From assembly GCA_025454405.1 (NCBI GenBank), contig JALOON010000023.1:62001-126000 (forward strand): 64,000 nucleotides of DNA, given 5' to 3'. Every line of letters starts with the position of its first letter. Positions within the stretch are counted from its first letter, which is position 1. This document shows positions 55,993 to 64,000 of the stretch, one piece after another. The notes under the pieces were generated by a model. It was not told the origin of the DNA, searched no databases, and worked only from the letters and a program-made list of their open reading frames with translations. Made by a program: the position numbers and the translations under genes. Source of the DNA: Oscillatoriaceae cyanobacterium Prado104. Its GTDB lineage: Bacteria; Cyanobacteriota; Cyanobacteriia; Cyanobacteriales; Microcoleaceae.

Positions 55993-58014
55993 CTACTGGA
56001 CTTGCGAAACTGAGATTAAATCGTAAAAATTCACTTGACGAAGCCTGTCCAATTCCTCGATCCATTCTTGTTCTGCGATAAATTGTTTGTGGTATTCCTT
56101 AGCCTCTTCGGGACTGCTAGCTGCATCGACTTTTTGCCACATATTCAAGGCGAGGCGGCGGCGTTTGATGCTGAGAACTTGTTCGATACAGGCTACGGCC
56201 GATCGAATGACTAACGGCGCGCGCACTAACTCTTTTTCTGCCTTCTCACTTAAGTGAAATAAATGAGACATTCGATCGAGTTGACTGGGATATTCTAACA
56301 ACATATCCTGCAATTTTAATATTAACTCAGATGGCGCTGTTTGTAAAGAGATTTTGTGCAAAATTTCGGCATTTAAAATGTGGTGCCACAAAAATCTGTG
56401 GTGCGAAAGGCTAAATTGTACCTCTCTAGCCGCGATCGCTTCTCTAACATCTCGGCGGTATTCCGGGCTGTGCAAGTAAATTTGCAATAATTGAGCTTCG
56501 GCTTCTTCTAAAAGCGTGCGGGCTACCGCAGTAAATCCCGCTTTTAAACTTTCTTGTTTGCTAGTTCCAGATTTTCTTCTGAGTTGTTTGTTGGGCTTTA
56601 ATTTGTTTCTAATTAACACGGGCATTGTCAAATCTTCGTCTTGACTCAGCCTGGTTGCCCAATCGCTGACTACTTGATTGAGCAAGTTTTCAGACAGCAT
56701 TTTAGTCAGTCGGTAATCTCCTTTGCTGAGAAGTTCCCCGCATTTTTGCAAATAATGTGTCAGTTGATTGTCGTCAGTGATGTTGTTTAATAGTTTGACA
56801 AAGTTTTGATTGATTTGCTGGTAACTGTCGGCTCGATTTAAATCCCGATCGACCAGCATTTGTTGCAACTGCCAGTCCAGCCACAATGGAGCATTTTCCA
56901 GCAATTCTCGATAGGTTTCTGGCGAGTAAGTCTTGAGAAATTCGTCGGCATCTTTGCCTTCGGGAATGTTGAGCACTCTCAGTTGAACTTGTCCTTGATA
57001 AGCTAGTTGTTCGATTTCTCCGATCGCCCTTGCTGCTGCTTGCATTCCGGCTTTGTCTGCGTCGAAGTTGAGGATAATTTGTTTTGATTCTGTGTAACGC
57101 AATAATTGCCGCACTTGGTCTAAACTTAAGGCAGTACCGAGGGAAGCAACGGCGTTGGAAATGCCGGAGGCGTGCAGGGCGATCGCATCAAAATACCCTT
57201 CAACAACTATTGCTTTATCTTCTTTACTAATCGCATTTTTAGCTTTATCCAAAGCGAATAAAGTTTTGCCTTTATCGAACAGTTCTGTTTCCGGGGAATT
57301 GAGGTATTTCGGTTGTTCGTCGCCGAGACTTCTACCGCCGAAACCGATGACTCGTCCTTGGGTATCGCGAATGGGAATTACAATGCGATTTCGCAGGCGA
57401 TCGTAATAGCCGCTGCCTCCCGATTGTCGCGGTTTAATCAATCCTGCTTGTTCTACTAATTGGACGGGATAGTGTTTTTGTTCTATTAAATAACTGTAAA
57501 GAGTTTCCCAACCTTGGGGGGCGTAACCTAATTGAAATTGTTGGATTGTTTCTTCGCTAAGTTGTCGGGATTCCTTGAGGTAAGCTAGCGCTGTTTGTCC
57601 TTGAGATTGCCGCAAAGCGTGTTCGTAAAACGTGGCAGTTAGTGCTAAAATTTCGTAGAGTTGTTCGCGCAGGGAAATTTGGCGCTGCAATTCTTGTCGT
57701 TGTTCGGGCTCGACTGTTTGAATCGGGACTTGATAGTTTTTTGCTAAATCTAATACTACTTCGCCGAACGATCGCTTGTCTAATTCCATCAAAAATTTTA
57801 TCGCATTACCGCCCGCGCCGCAGCCGAAACAGTAGTACATTTGTTTGCCGGGGCTGACGGTAAAACTGGGAGATTTTTCGTCGTGAAAAGGACACAAGCC
57901 TACATATTCTTTGCCGCGCTTGCGCAAGACGACGCGGCCGGAAATTATATCTACTATATCGGCTCTTTGTTTGACTTCTTCGATGGTTTCTTGATGGATT
58001 CGGGGAACTTGCAT
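55993..58014 (-). CDS. dnaG: DNA primase
   Basis: DnaG makes RNA primers for replication. The 673 aa protein starts MQVPRIHQETIEEVKQRADI with CHC2 zinc finger (GLCPFHDEKSPSFTVSPGKQ, YYCFGCGAGGNA), the RNA-polymerase domain (ERLRNRIVIPIRDTQGRVIG, GGRSLGDEQPKYLNSPET), the TOPRIM (AIVVEGYFDAIALHASG, ILNFDADKAGMQAA) and a C-terminal helicase-binding domain. Length is normal. The 70-bp array ends about 50 bp beyond its 3' end. Confidence 0.97.
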   Translation of the reverse strand: MQVPRIHQETIEEVKQRADIVDIISGRVVLRKRGKEYVGLCPFHDEKSPSFTVSPGKQMYYCFGCGAGGNAIKFLMELDKRSFGEVVLDLAKNYQVPIQTVEPEQRQELQRQISLREQLYEILALTATFYEHALRQSQGQTALAYLKESRQLSEETIQQFQLGYAPQGWETLYSYLIEQKHYPVQLVEQAGLIKPRQSGGSGYYDRLRNRIVIPIRDTQGRVIGFGGRSLGDEQPKYLNSPETELFDKGKTLFALDKAKNAISKEDKAIVVEGYFDAIALHASGISNAVASLGTALSLDQVRQLLRYTESKQIILNFDADKAGMQAAARAIGEIEQLAYQGQVQLRVLNIPEGKDADEFLKTYSPETYRELLENAPLWLDWQLQQMLVDRDLNRADSYQQINQNFVKLLNNITDDNQLTHYLQKCGELLSKGDYRLTKMLSENLLNQVVSDWATRLSQDEDLTMPVLIRNKLKPNKQLRRKSGTSKQESLKAGFTAVARTLLEEAEAQLLQIYLHSPEYRRDVREAIAAREVQFSLSHHRFLWHHILNAEILHKISLQTAPSELILKLQDMLLEYPSQLDRMSHLFHLSEKAEKELVRAPLVIRSAVACIEQVLSIKRRRLALNMWQKVDAASSPEEAKEYHKQFIAEQEWIEELDRLRQVNFYDLISVSQVQ

Positions 58015-58230
58015 AAAGTTTTTGGTGGAAATTTTTGTTTGAATGAACCGCGAAGGCGCAGTAGGCGAAGCCTTCCCGTAGGGTAGAACGCGAAGGAAGA
58101 GAGGAGAAGAAGTAGTAGGTGATTTTTGGGCGGTATGGGAGGATTTTTGCTAGTTGCTTTTAAGATTATTAATAAAGCATACTCAGTTTATTGTAAAATA
58201 CTGACATCGATCGCGAGGAGCAAAAAAATA

Positions 58231-59172
58231 ATGCGGATTTTGATGATGGGCGGCACTCGGTTTATCGGGGTTTATCTGACTAAGATTTTAGCAGCACAAG
58301 GGCACGATGTGGTATTGTTCAATCGGGGGAACAAGCCGGCACCGGTGGCGGGCGTGCGGCAAATTCAGGGCGATCGCACTAATTCCGAACAGTTGAAAGA
58401 GAAGTTATCCGGTGAAGAATTTGATGCTGTTTTTGATAACAACGGTCGCGAACTCAGCGATACAAAACCTTTGGCTGAAATCTTTAAAGGGCGGGTAAAA
58501 CATTTTGTTTACATGAGTTCTGCTGGGGTTTATTTGAAGTCGGATTTAATGCCGCATATCGAAGGAGATGCTACCGATCCGAAAAGCCGGCATTTGGGCA
58601 AATTCGAGACGGAAACTTATTTAGCAGAAGCGGGTTTGCCTTGGACTTCGATTCGCCCAACTTACATTTACGGCCCGCAAAATTATAACGATTTGGAGGC
58701 TTGGTTTTTCGATCGCATCGCGCGCGATCGACCGATTCCAATTCCGGGAAATGGAATGCACTTCACGCAATTAGGTCACTGTCACGACTTAGCAAAAGCG
58801 ATGGCGGCGGTGTTGGGAAATGAAAGGGCGATCGGGCAAATTTACAATATTTCGGGCGATCGATTTGTTACTTTTGACGGCTTGGCCCGCGCCTGCATTC
58901 AAGCAGCAGGCAAGTCGCCGGATTCGATTAAAATCGTACACTACGATCCGAAGCAATTCGACTTCGGTAAAAAGAAAGCTTTCCCGATGCGAGTGCAGCA
59001 CTTTTTTGCATCGGTTAATAAAGCGATGGCAGAACTTGACTGGCAGCCGGAATTCGATTTAGTTTCCGGCTTGAAAGATTCTTTTCAGAACGATTATCTA
59101 GCTTCGGGGCGGGATAAAAAGGAGATAGATTTTTCAGTTGATGACGAGATTTTGAAAGCCGTTCAAAGTTAA
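58231..59172 (+). CDS. NAD-binding SDR-type protein, CSP41-like
   Basis: The 313 aa protein starts MRILMMGGTRFIGVYLTKIL at 58231 with GAGGAG 8-13 bp upstream. It is an extended short-chain dehydrogenase (Rossmann GGTRFIG; KHFVYMSSAGVYLKSDLMPH; IRPTYIYGPQNYNDLEAWFF). The text resembles chloroplast stem-loop RNA-binding protein CSP41b and its cyanobacterial relatives, which bind ribosomal or other RNA rather than reducing sugars. It diverges from dnaG. The upstream frame to 58126 is rejected. Confidence 0.9.
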   Translation: MRILMMGGTRFIGVYLTKILAAQGHDVVLFNRGNKPAPVAGVRQIQGDRTNSEQLKEKLSGEEFDAVFDNNGRELSDTKPLAEIFKGRVKHFVYMSSAGVYLKSDLMPHIEGDATDPKSRHLGKFETETYLAEAGLPWTSIRPTYIYGPQNYNDLEAWFFDRIARDRPIPIPGNGMHFTQLGHCHDLAKAMAAVLGNERAIGQIYNISGDRFVTFDGLARACIQAAGKSPDSIKIVHYDPKQFDFGKKKAFPMRVQHFFASVNKAMAELDWQPEFDLVSGLKDSFQNDYLASGRDKKEIDFSVDDEILKAVQS

Positions 59173-59179
59173 TAAAACC

Positions 59180-59355
59180 TACGTGCGAGTTTTCAGAAAC
59201 CGGGTTTTTGCAAACATCCTCCAGATTTCCCGACAGATTAGGTAAAAACCCGGTTTCTTTGGGCTGATGCGATCGAGACTGATTAAAGTGAGGTGGTGCG
59301 CAGTGCGCACCCTACAAATTAAACTAAAGTAAGGTGCGCACTGCGCACCCCACGC
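59180..59355. repeat. Repeat cluster between CSP41-like and Rpn genes
   Basis: AAACCGGGTTTTTG...AAAAACCCGGTTTCTTTGG pair (59200-59260) and two GGTGCGCA(G/C)TGCGCACC palindromes (about 59295 and 59333). Confidence 0.85.
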
Positions 59356-59376
59356 AGCAGAAGGGAGAAAAATAAC

Positions 59377-60279
59377 ATGAGATTTATCAATCCCAAAATT
59401 GACTTTGCCTTCAAAAAAATATTTGGTTCCAGCCAAAGTACCGACATTCTGAAAAGCTTCTTGAATGCTATCCTCTATGAAGGAGAAGCGATAATTGAAA
59501 GCTTAGAAATCATCGATCCTTATCTTTCCCCTACAGTAGCGGGAATAAAAAGCAGCTACTTAGATGTTCAAGCCAGACTAAAAGATGGCACACTTGTAAT
59601 TATCGAAATGCAAGTTTTGAACGTGCGGGCATTTAGCAAACGAGTTTTGTACAACGCCGCAAAAACTTATGCACTCCAACTAACAAAGGGAGAAGATTAC
59701 CCGCAATTGCGCTCTGTAATTGCTGTGACGATCGCAGATTTTGAAATGTTTAAAGCTTCTCAAGATGTAATTTCAGATTTTGTATTCAAAGAGAGAAAAC
59801 GTTTGTTTGATTATCCTCAGAATCAAATTGAATTAGTGTTTGTAGAATTGCCAAAATTTAAGAAAGAATTGGAAGACCTGGAAAATATTACGGACAAGTG
59901 GATTTATTTTATTAAAACTACGGGCACCTTGGATGAAGTACCTGAAAAAATGGCCGCAGTTCCGGAAATTCAGAGAGCTTTTGAAATTGCCAATCGAGTT
60001 GGTCTGACACAGGAGGAATTTAACACGTTGCAGGCTCAAGAAATTTTTATTCAAGATCAGCAAGGTTCAGTGGATTTAGGTCGCGAAGAAGGGCAAAAAG
60101 CAGGGGAAATAAAGTTAATTGTGCGCCAACTAAATCGCCGTTTTGGTCAACTAAATTCCGATACTAAAGCCCGGATCGATGAATTGTCGATCGACCAATT
60201 AGATAATTTAGGAGAGGCTTTGTTGGATTTTGCCAATATAGAAGATTTGACAGCTTGGTTGCAGGCTAATTCTCAGTAA
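59377..60279 (+). CDS. Rpn-family PD-(D/E)XK nuclease / transposase-like protein
   Basis: The 300 aa protein starts MRFINPKIDFAFKKIFGSSQ, standard for the Rpn (PDDEXK_2) family. The catalytic-type strand is SYLDVQARLKDGTLVIIEMQ, with Asp and Glu-x-Gln, followed by SKRVLYNAAKTYALQLTKGE. The C-terminus is helical with a YghU-like LTAWLQAN end. Rpn proteins cut DNA and promote recombination; in cyanobacteria they are many and of unclear role, possibly mobile or defensive. Confidence 0.9.
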   Translation: MRFINPKIDFAFKKIFGSSQSTDILKSFLNAILYEGEAIIESLEIIDPYLSPTVAGIKSSYLDVQARLKDGTLVIIEMQVLNVRAFSKRVLYNAAKTYALQLTKGEDYPQLRSVIAVTIADFEMFKASQDVISDFVFKERKRLFDYPQNQIELVFVELPKFKKELEDLENITDKWIYFIKTTGTLDEVPEKMAAVPEIQRAFEIANRVGLTQEEFNTLQAQEIFIQDQQGSVDLGREEGQKAGEIKLIVRQLNRRFGQLNSDTKARIDELSIDQLDNLGEALLDFANIEDLTAWLQANSQ

Positions 60280-60571
60280 ATGAACTGGCGACTCGGACTA
60301 CCCCTCCCCAACCCTCCCCTTGCTAAGGGGAGGGAGCAAGAATATTTCTTTTTTTTGAAAAAAAGAAACAAGATTTTTGTGCTGCACGATCGATCGCAAA
60401 TTAGCTAAACTGAGTTAAGCACAAAATCTAGATAACTAAAATCTCTTCCTTCTTCCCTTTTCCTTCAGACTAATGACTAATGACTAATGACTAATGACTA
60501 ATGACAACTGTCAACTCTTCCTTCTTCCTTCTTCCTTCTTCCTTCTTCCTTCGACTTAGCAGGTAAATCTC
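60280..60571. other. Intergenic spacer, repeats only
   Basis: Contains CCCCTCCCCAACCCTCCCC/GGGGAGGG pairing (60301-60330), ACTAATGACTAATGACTAATG (60468-60505) and TTCCTTCTTCCTTCTTCCTT (60520-60550) tracts. No gene is seen. Confidence 0.6.
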
Positions 60572-62680
60572 ATGTTTGGAACAACTCTAGGCAGCCGCTA
60601 CAGTATCATCCGTCACTTGGGAGGCGGCGGATTTGCTCAAACTTATTTAGCTGAAGACAAGCAGTTACCGGGAAATCACCTCTGCGCCGTCAAGCAACTC
60701 AAACCTCAAGCAACAGACCCGGAAACTTTGCAGGTAGCGAGGCGTTTATTCGATACGGAAGCGCAAGTTTTGTACAAGTTGGGAAATCACGATCGCATTC
60801 CCCAACTTTTTGCTTATTTTGAAGAGAATCAAGAGTTTTATCTAGTTCAAGAATTTATCGAAGGTCACGATTTAAGCCAAGAAATTTCACCCGCATTTGT
60901 AGGGCCGGTGCCCCCGAACCCGCCCCCTGCCAGTTGCATGAAGGAAGATGAAGTTATTGCTATTTTGCAGGAAATTCTCGAAATTTTAGATTTTGTCCAC
61001 CAGCAAAATGTAATTCACCGCGATGTCAATCCCCGCAATATCATCCGCCGCCAAAAGGACGGAAAATTAGTTTTAATTGACTTCGGCGCAGTTAAAGAAG
61101 TTACTACAAAAATCACCAATCCTCAAGTTAAAAATAGCTTGAGCGTCAGCATCGGCACTCCCGGTTATATGCCCAGCGAACAAGCTCACGGCAATCCGAA
61201 ACTCAGCAGCGATATCTATGCTGTAGGGGCGATCGCAATTCAATTTCTCACGGGCATTGTTCCCCATCAATTACCAAAAGATCCCGATACCGAAGAAATA
61301 ATTTGGCACGACAAAACATCGGTCAGTCCCGAATTTGGTAAAGTCTTAGATAGGATGGTGCGGTACGATTTCCGGCAGCGCTATGCGAGTGCCGGCGAAG
61401 CGCTGCAAGCTATTAAAGAATTGAAAAATTCTGCGATCGGAACTGTGCCGGTATTGCCTCCCGCCCCGCCACCAAAATTGCCGAAATTGCAAATTAAATT
61501 GTATAAGAAAATAGGGGCGATCGCGGGTTTAATTGGTGTCAGCATCGCAGCATCTCTGTATGCTGTCAAAACTTTTAATTCTGCTAGCGCTACCGAACTG
61601 CACAATCGGGGAAATACTCTTTACAATTTAAACAGGTTTGAAGAAGCTCTAGCAGTGTACGATCGCGCCATCAATCTCCGCCCCGATTACGCGGAAGTTT
61701 GGCAGGAAAAAGCGAAAACTTTATACGAATTGCAAAAATATCGAGAATCGCAATCGGCTTACGACAAAGCAATAGAATTAAATCCCAACTATTTAGAAGC
61801 TTGGACGGGACGGGGTTATGCTTTGGATAAATTGCAGAAGTCTGAAGGCGCGATCGAGTCTTTTGAAAATGCTTTGAAAATTCAGCCGGAGTACGCTCTA
61901 GCATGGCAGGGCAGGGGCGACGCGCTGTTAAATTTGCAGCGGTACGAAGAGGCGATCGCATCCTACGAAAAAGCTTTACAATTTAAGCCGGATTTGGAGC
62001 GATCGTGGTACAATAGAGGACGCGCTCACCAAAAATTGAAGCAGTACGAACCAGCAGTTCAAGCTTATCAAAAAGCCGTTGAAATTAAGTTTGACAATGC
62101 TGAAGTGTGGTATAATTTAGGCAATGCTTTTTTAGAATTGAACAAAAATCAAGAGGCTTTAGAAGCCTACGAAAAAGCCGTGCGCTTTCAACCAAAAGAT
62201 TATCAATATTGGTACAGTAAAGGCATTGCTTTGTTGAAAATGCGCCGCCACGAAGAAGCTGTCGAAGCTTACGAAAAAGCTGTGAAAATCAAACCAGATT
62301 ACTATCAAGCGTGGTACAATCTAGGTTGGTCTTATCACGAATTGCGCAAGTACGAACAGGCGATCGAATGTTACAGCCGAGCTTTAGATTTAAACCCGCA
62401 AGAAGATAGAGCGTGGTACAATAGAGGCAACGCCCAGTACAATTTAAAGCGCTACGAAGATGCGATCGCTTCTTACAATGAAGCTGTTTTTGTCAATTCC
62501 GAACATTACGAAGCTTGGTACAGTCGCGGCAATGCACTGGTAGCAGTAAAGAGATATCAAGATGCGATCGACTCTTACAATAAAGCAATTCGCTACAAGC
62601 CGGATTACGGGGTGGCAATGGAGGCAAAAAAACGAACCGAAAGTTTGTTACCGCCAATTCAAACGCAGCAACAACCATAG
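60572..62680 (+). CDS. Serine/threonine kinase with membrane segment and TPR domain
   Basis: The 702 aa protein starts MFGTTLGSRYSIIRHLGGGG (glycine loop). The kinase domain has CAVKQL, VIHRDVNPRNIIRRQKDGKL, LIDFGAVKE and GTPGYMPSEQ. A membrane helix (IGAIAGLIGVSIAASLYAV) near residue 320 separates it from about ten 34-residue TPRs (YAEVWQEKAKTLYELQKYRE). The catalytic loop reads HRDVN rather than HRDVK, so activity may be altered. About 15 residues after LSQEI (AFVGPVPPNPPPAS) come from a dispersed G/C-rich repeat. Confidence 0.9.
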   Translation: MFGTTLGSRYSIIRHLGGGGFAQTYLAEDKQLPGNHLCAVKQLKPQATDPETLQVARRLFDTEAQVLYKLGNHDRIPQLFAYFEENQEFYLVQEFIEGHDLSQEISPAFVGPVPPNPPPASCMKEDEVIAILQEILEILDFVHQQNVIHRDVNPRNIIRRQKDGKLVLIDFGAVKEVTTKITNPQVKNSLSVSIGTPGYMPSEQAHGNPKLSSDIYAVGAIAIQFLTGIVPHQLPKDPDTEEIIWHDKTSVSPEFGKVLDRMVRYDFRQRYASAGEALQAIKELKNSAIGTVPVLPPAPPPKLPKLQIKLYKKIGAIAGLIGVSIAASLYAVKTFNSASATELHNRGNTLYNLNRFEEALAVYDRAINLRPDYAEVWQEKAKTLYELQKYRESQSAYDKAIELNPNYLEAWTGRGYALDKLQKSEGAIESFENALKIQPEYALAWQGRGDALLNLQRYEEAIASYEKALQFKPDLERSWYNRGRAHQKLKQYEPAVQAYQKAVEIKFDNAEVWYNLGNAFLELNKNQEALEAYEKAVRFQPKDYQYWYSKGIALLKMRRHEEAVEAYEKAVKIKPDYYQAWYNLGWSYHELRKYEQAIECYSRALDLNPQEDRAWYNRGNAQYNLKRYEDAIASYNEAVFVNSEHYEAWYSRGNALVAVKRYQDAIDSYNKAIRYKPDYGVAMEAKKRTESLLPPIQTQQQP
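60890..60942. repeat. Dispersed G/C-rich repeat inside the kinase gene
   Basis: TAGGGCCGGTGCCCCCGAAC and CCGCCCCCTGCC form the same unit type as at 21622 and 24448. It is in frame with the kinase. Confidence 0.75.
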
Positions 62681-62685
62681 AATTC

Positions 62686-62885
62686 CTGTAGGGGCGGGTT
62701 CACCGAAATATATGACACCCAACGACAGATTGTAAAAACCCGCCCACCACACCTAAATATTAATAATTGATTGAATTTAACCCTATGTCGGGATGTTATT
62801 TGGGGTTATTGGTTGGGTGGGGGCGGGTTTATCAAGATTATTTGTGGGTGACAAAATCTATCGCGAACCCGCCCCTACAGGAATT
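62686..62885. repeat. GCGGGTTT/AACCCGCCCCTAC elements
   Basis: Two elements follow the kinase: TGTAGGGGCGGGTTCACCG...AAACCCGCCC (62688-62745) and GGGGGCGGGTTTATC...CGAACCCGCCCCTACAGG (62820-62881). Confidence 0.85.
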
Positions 62886-62909
62886 ACAGTCAATTGCCCG
62901 AACACGATC

Positions 62910-63809
62910 TCACTCTTCCGGCGGATGATAGCGTTTCCACCAACAGCTACCGATAATCACCAACGCCACTACAACAATAATTTCCGTCCAAAAAAACGAC
63001 AGGAAATCGCTAGCAGTTCCCACCGGAGGCACTCCCGGCTGGGCGTTGCGAATTGTGGGAAAAGCAAACAACATTACAGCCGTCCAACTCAGCATTCCCA
63101 CTTCGGGCGTTTTGCCAGATTTCATCACTTTAATTGCTAGCAAAAGTGCCATAATTGACAGCACCCACATGATGACGATGATTGTTAAAGCAAAGAACTT
63201 TACCGGGAGCGATCGAGCCGTGCGAACATCGATATAAATAAAAATAGATGAATTCTCTTTCAGCGGTTTGTAAGTAATGTCGAAACCGGGGACATCCGCA
63301 TCAAACTGAAATTCCAGCGGCACGGGATTTAGTTGAAAGGGAGCAAATTTTTTGCCCAAAGAAGGTAAGGGGTCGATCGAAATCGCTACTTTTGCAATGT
63401 GCGCGTCAAACGGATAATTGTTGATTTTGCCCTTGACTAAATTAAACTTTAATGCAGGGACAATCATCGGTTTGCCTTCTTTAAAAGTAATCTCCGAATC
63501 CGGTACGTTAGCGCCGTTAACTGTCATTAACAAATCTTGAGCGGGATAAGTCGGCCCTTTTTTATAGATACCTTTGAGTTCAAATCGCAACCGCGTTTCT
63601 AATTGGTTTTCAACCGGATCGACGCCAATTACATTCATTTTGACCTCAACCAAGCTTTTGGGGGATGCGGCGCTGTCTGGAGGTAGATTGTAAGGCTCTT
63701 GGGCGATCGCGCTTTGGGAATAGACATATAAAGTAATTGCAAATATGACAGCGATACTGCAAATTAAAATCAGTATTTTTTTGAAATTAAACCTGTTGGC
63801 AGTTTGCAT
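62910..63809 (-). CDS. DUF4436 membrane protein
   Basis: The 299 aa protein starts MQTANRFNFKKILILICSIA with a signal/anchor helix. A periplasmic beta-rich domain (~35-205, ENQLETRLRFELKGIYKKGP, NNYPFDAHIAKVAISIDPLP) and three more membrane segments (FFALTIIVIMWVLSIMALLL, GMLSWTAVMLFAFPTI, FFWTEIIVVVALVIIGS) follow. The pattern fits DUF4436, found in cyanobacteria and actinobacteria. Function unknown. Confidence 0.87.
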   Translation of the reverse strand: MQTANRFNFKKILILICSIAVIFAITLYVYSQSAIAQEPYNLPPDSAASPKSLVEVKMNVIGVDPVENQLETRLRFELKGIYKKGPTYPAQDLLMTVNGANVPDSEITFKEGKPMIVPALKFNLVKGKINNYPFDAHIAKVAISIDPLPSLGKKFAPFQLNPVPLEFQFDADVPGFDITYKPLKENSSIFIYIDVRTARSLPVKFFALTIIVIMWVLSIMALLLAIKVMKSGKTPEVGMLSWTAVMLFAFPTIRNAQPGVPPVGTASDFLSFFWTEIIVVVALVIIGSCWWKRYHPPEE

Positions 63810-64000
63810 TGATTATGAATTTTTCAGGTTTTGAATAGTTCGAGACTTACCCAAAAAGTAACTTGACGCACTAGCTGTAGCGGTAAGATACTCGCTGCTA
63901 GCCCTGTCTGGCGGGCGCTCTACCTCAATAATATAGTTGAAATAGTTGCGGGTTTGATAGACAAATATCTGACTTGCTTTCTCGATCGCATTTTAAACCT
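63810..64000. other. Region upstream of DUF4436 gene
   Basis: One minus-strand frame stays open for about 57 codons (IFVYQTRNYFNYIIEVERPP) and stops 3 bp before the DUF4436 ATG. It has no ATG or GTG start with a ribosome site and an upstream stop, so I cannot say whether it is a remnant or chance. No other feature is seen. Confidence 0.3.

Noticed and set aside
1-64000. tRNA, rRNA, riboswitch, prophage
   Set aside because: I saw no T-loop-like motif with acceptor stem, no rRNA, no known aptamer and no phage structural gene by eye. A covariance-model search would be needed to exclude small RNAs.

Overview
The window is a piece of chromosome from a filamentous, Oscillatoriales-type cyanobacterium (Microcoleus/Oscillatoria/Phormidium-like; this is inference). 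The signs are acsF (oxygen-dependent chlorophyll ring cyclase), menB (phylloquinone), a DnaE split by the cyanobacterial trans-splicing intein, DUF2499/DUF3593 proteins shared with plastids, many GCGATCGC (HIP1-like) octamers, and families of small palindromic repeats between and inside genes. I recognised no tRNA, rRNA or CRISPR array.

Left part (1-25 kb): a 3'-truncated menB; a decayed IS200/IS605-type tnpB whose zinc-ribbon end runs in frame into trhO; a GST-like protein; a large DpdE-like SNF2 helicase without other dpd genes; gatA; an alpha/beta hydrolase; a pentapeptide protein; an ATP-binding protein with its Bergerat-fold motifs in permuted order; two nucleotidyltransferase-type proteins; the two halves of split-intein dnaE lying only 123 bp apart; a kinase-WD40 protein; and a minus-strand set of small membrane proteins (DUF2499, LprI-like, DUF3593) ahead of csaB.

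Middle (25-44 kb): three Uma2-family proteins, trmB, a GT39 mannosyltransferase, an LRR-TPR ORF and a TPR-CHAT ORF that look like one protein split by a single stop codon, larB, acsF with an IS605 right end just upstream of its start, TM2 protein, rpmF, queA, yraN, a lumenal pentapeptide protein and tandem paralogues of unknown function, then a decayed gene pair.

Right part (44-64 kb): an antitoxin-PIN pair followed after 12 bp by a secreted TPR-CHAT protein with fourteen near-identical 120-bp repeats; a converging NarL/DesK-type two-component system; a cyclophilin-RTX fusion next to SppA; a repeat-rich stretch with a MITE-like element and two hairpins sharing a loop; a 70-bp tandem array; dnaG; a CSP41-like NDR protein; an Rpn-type nuclease; a kinase-TPR protein; and a DUF4436 membrane protein.

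The most unusual signals are the contiguous split intein, the permuted ATPase, the two CHAT loci, and small repeats that appear to have inserted in frame into two kinases and a hydrolase. I did not find a complete new multi-gene defence system. The CHAT loci and the orphan DpdE-like helicase are the best leads.
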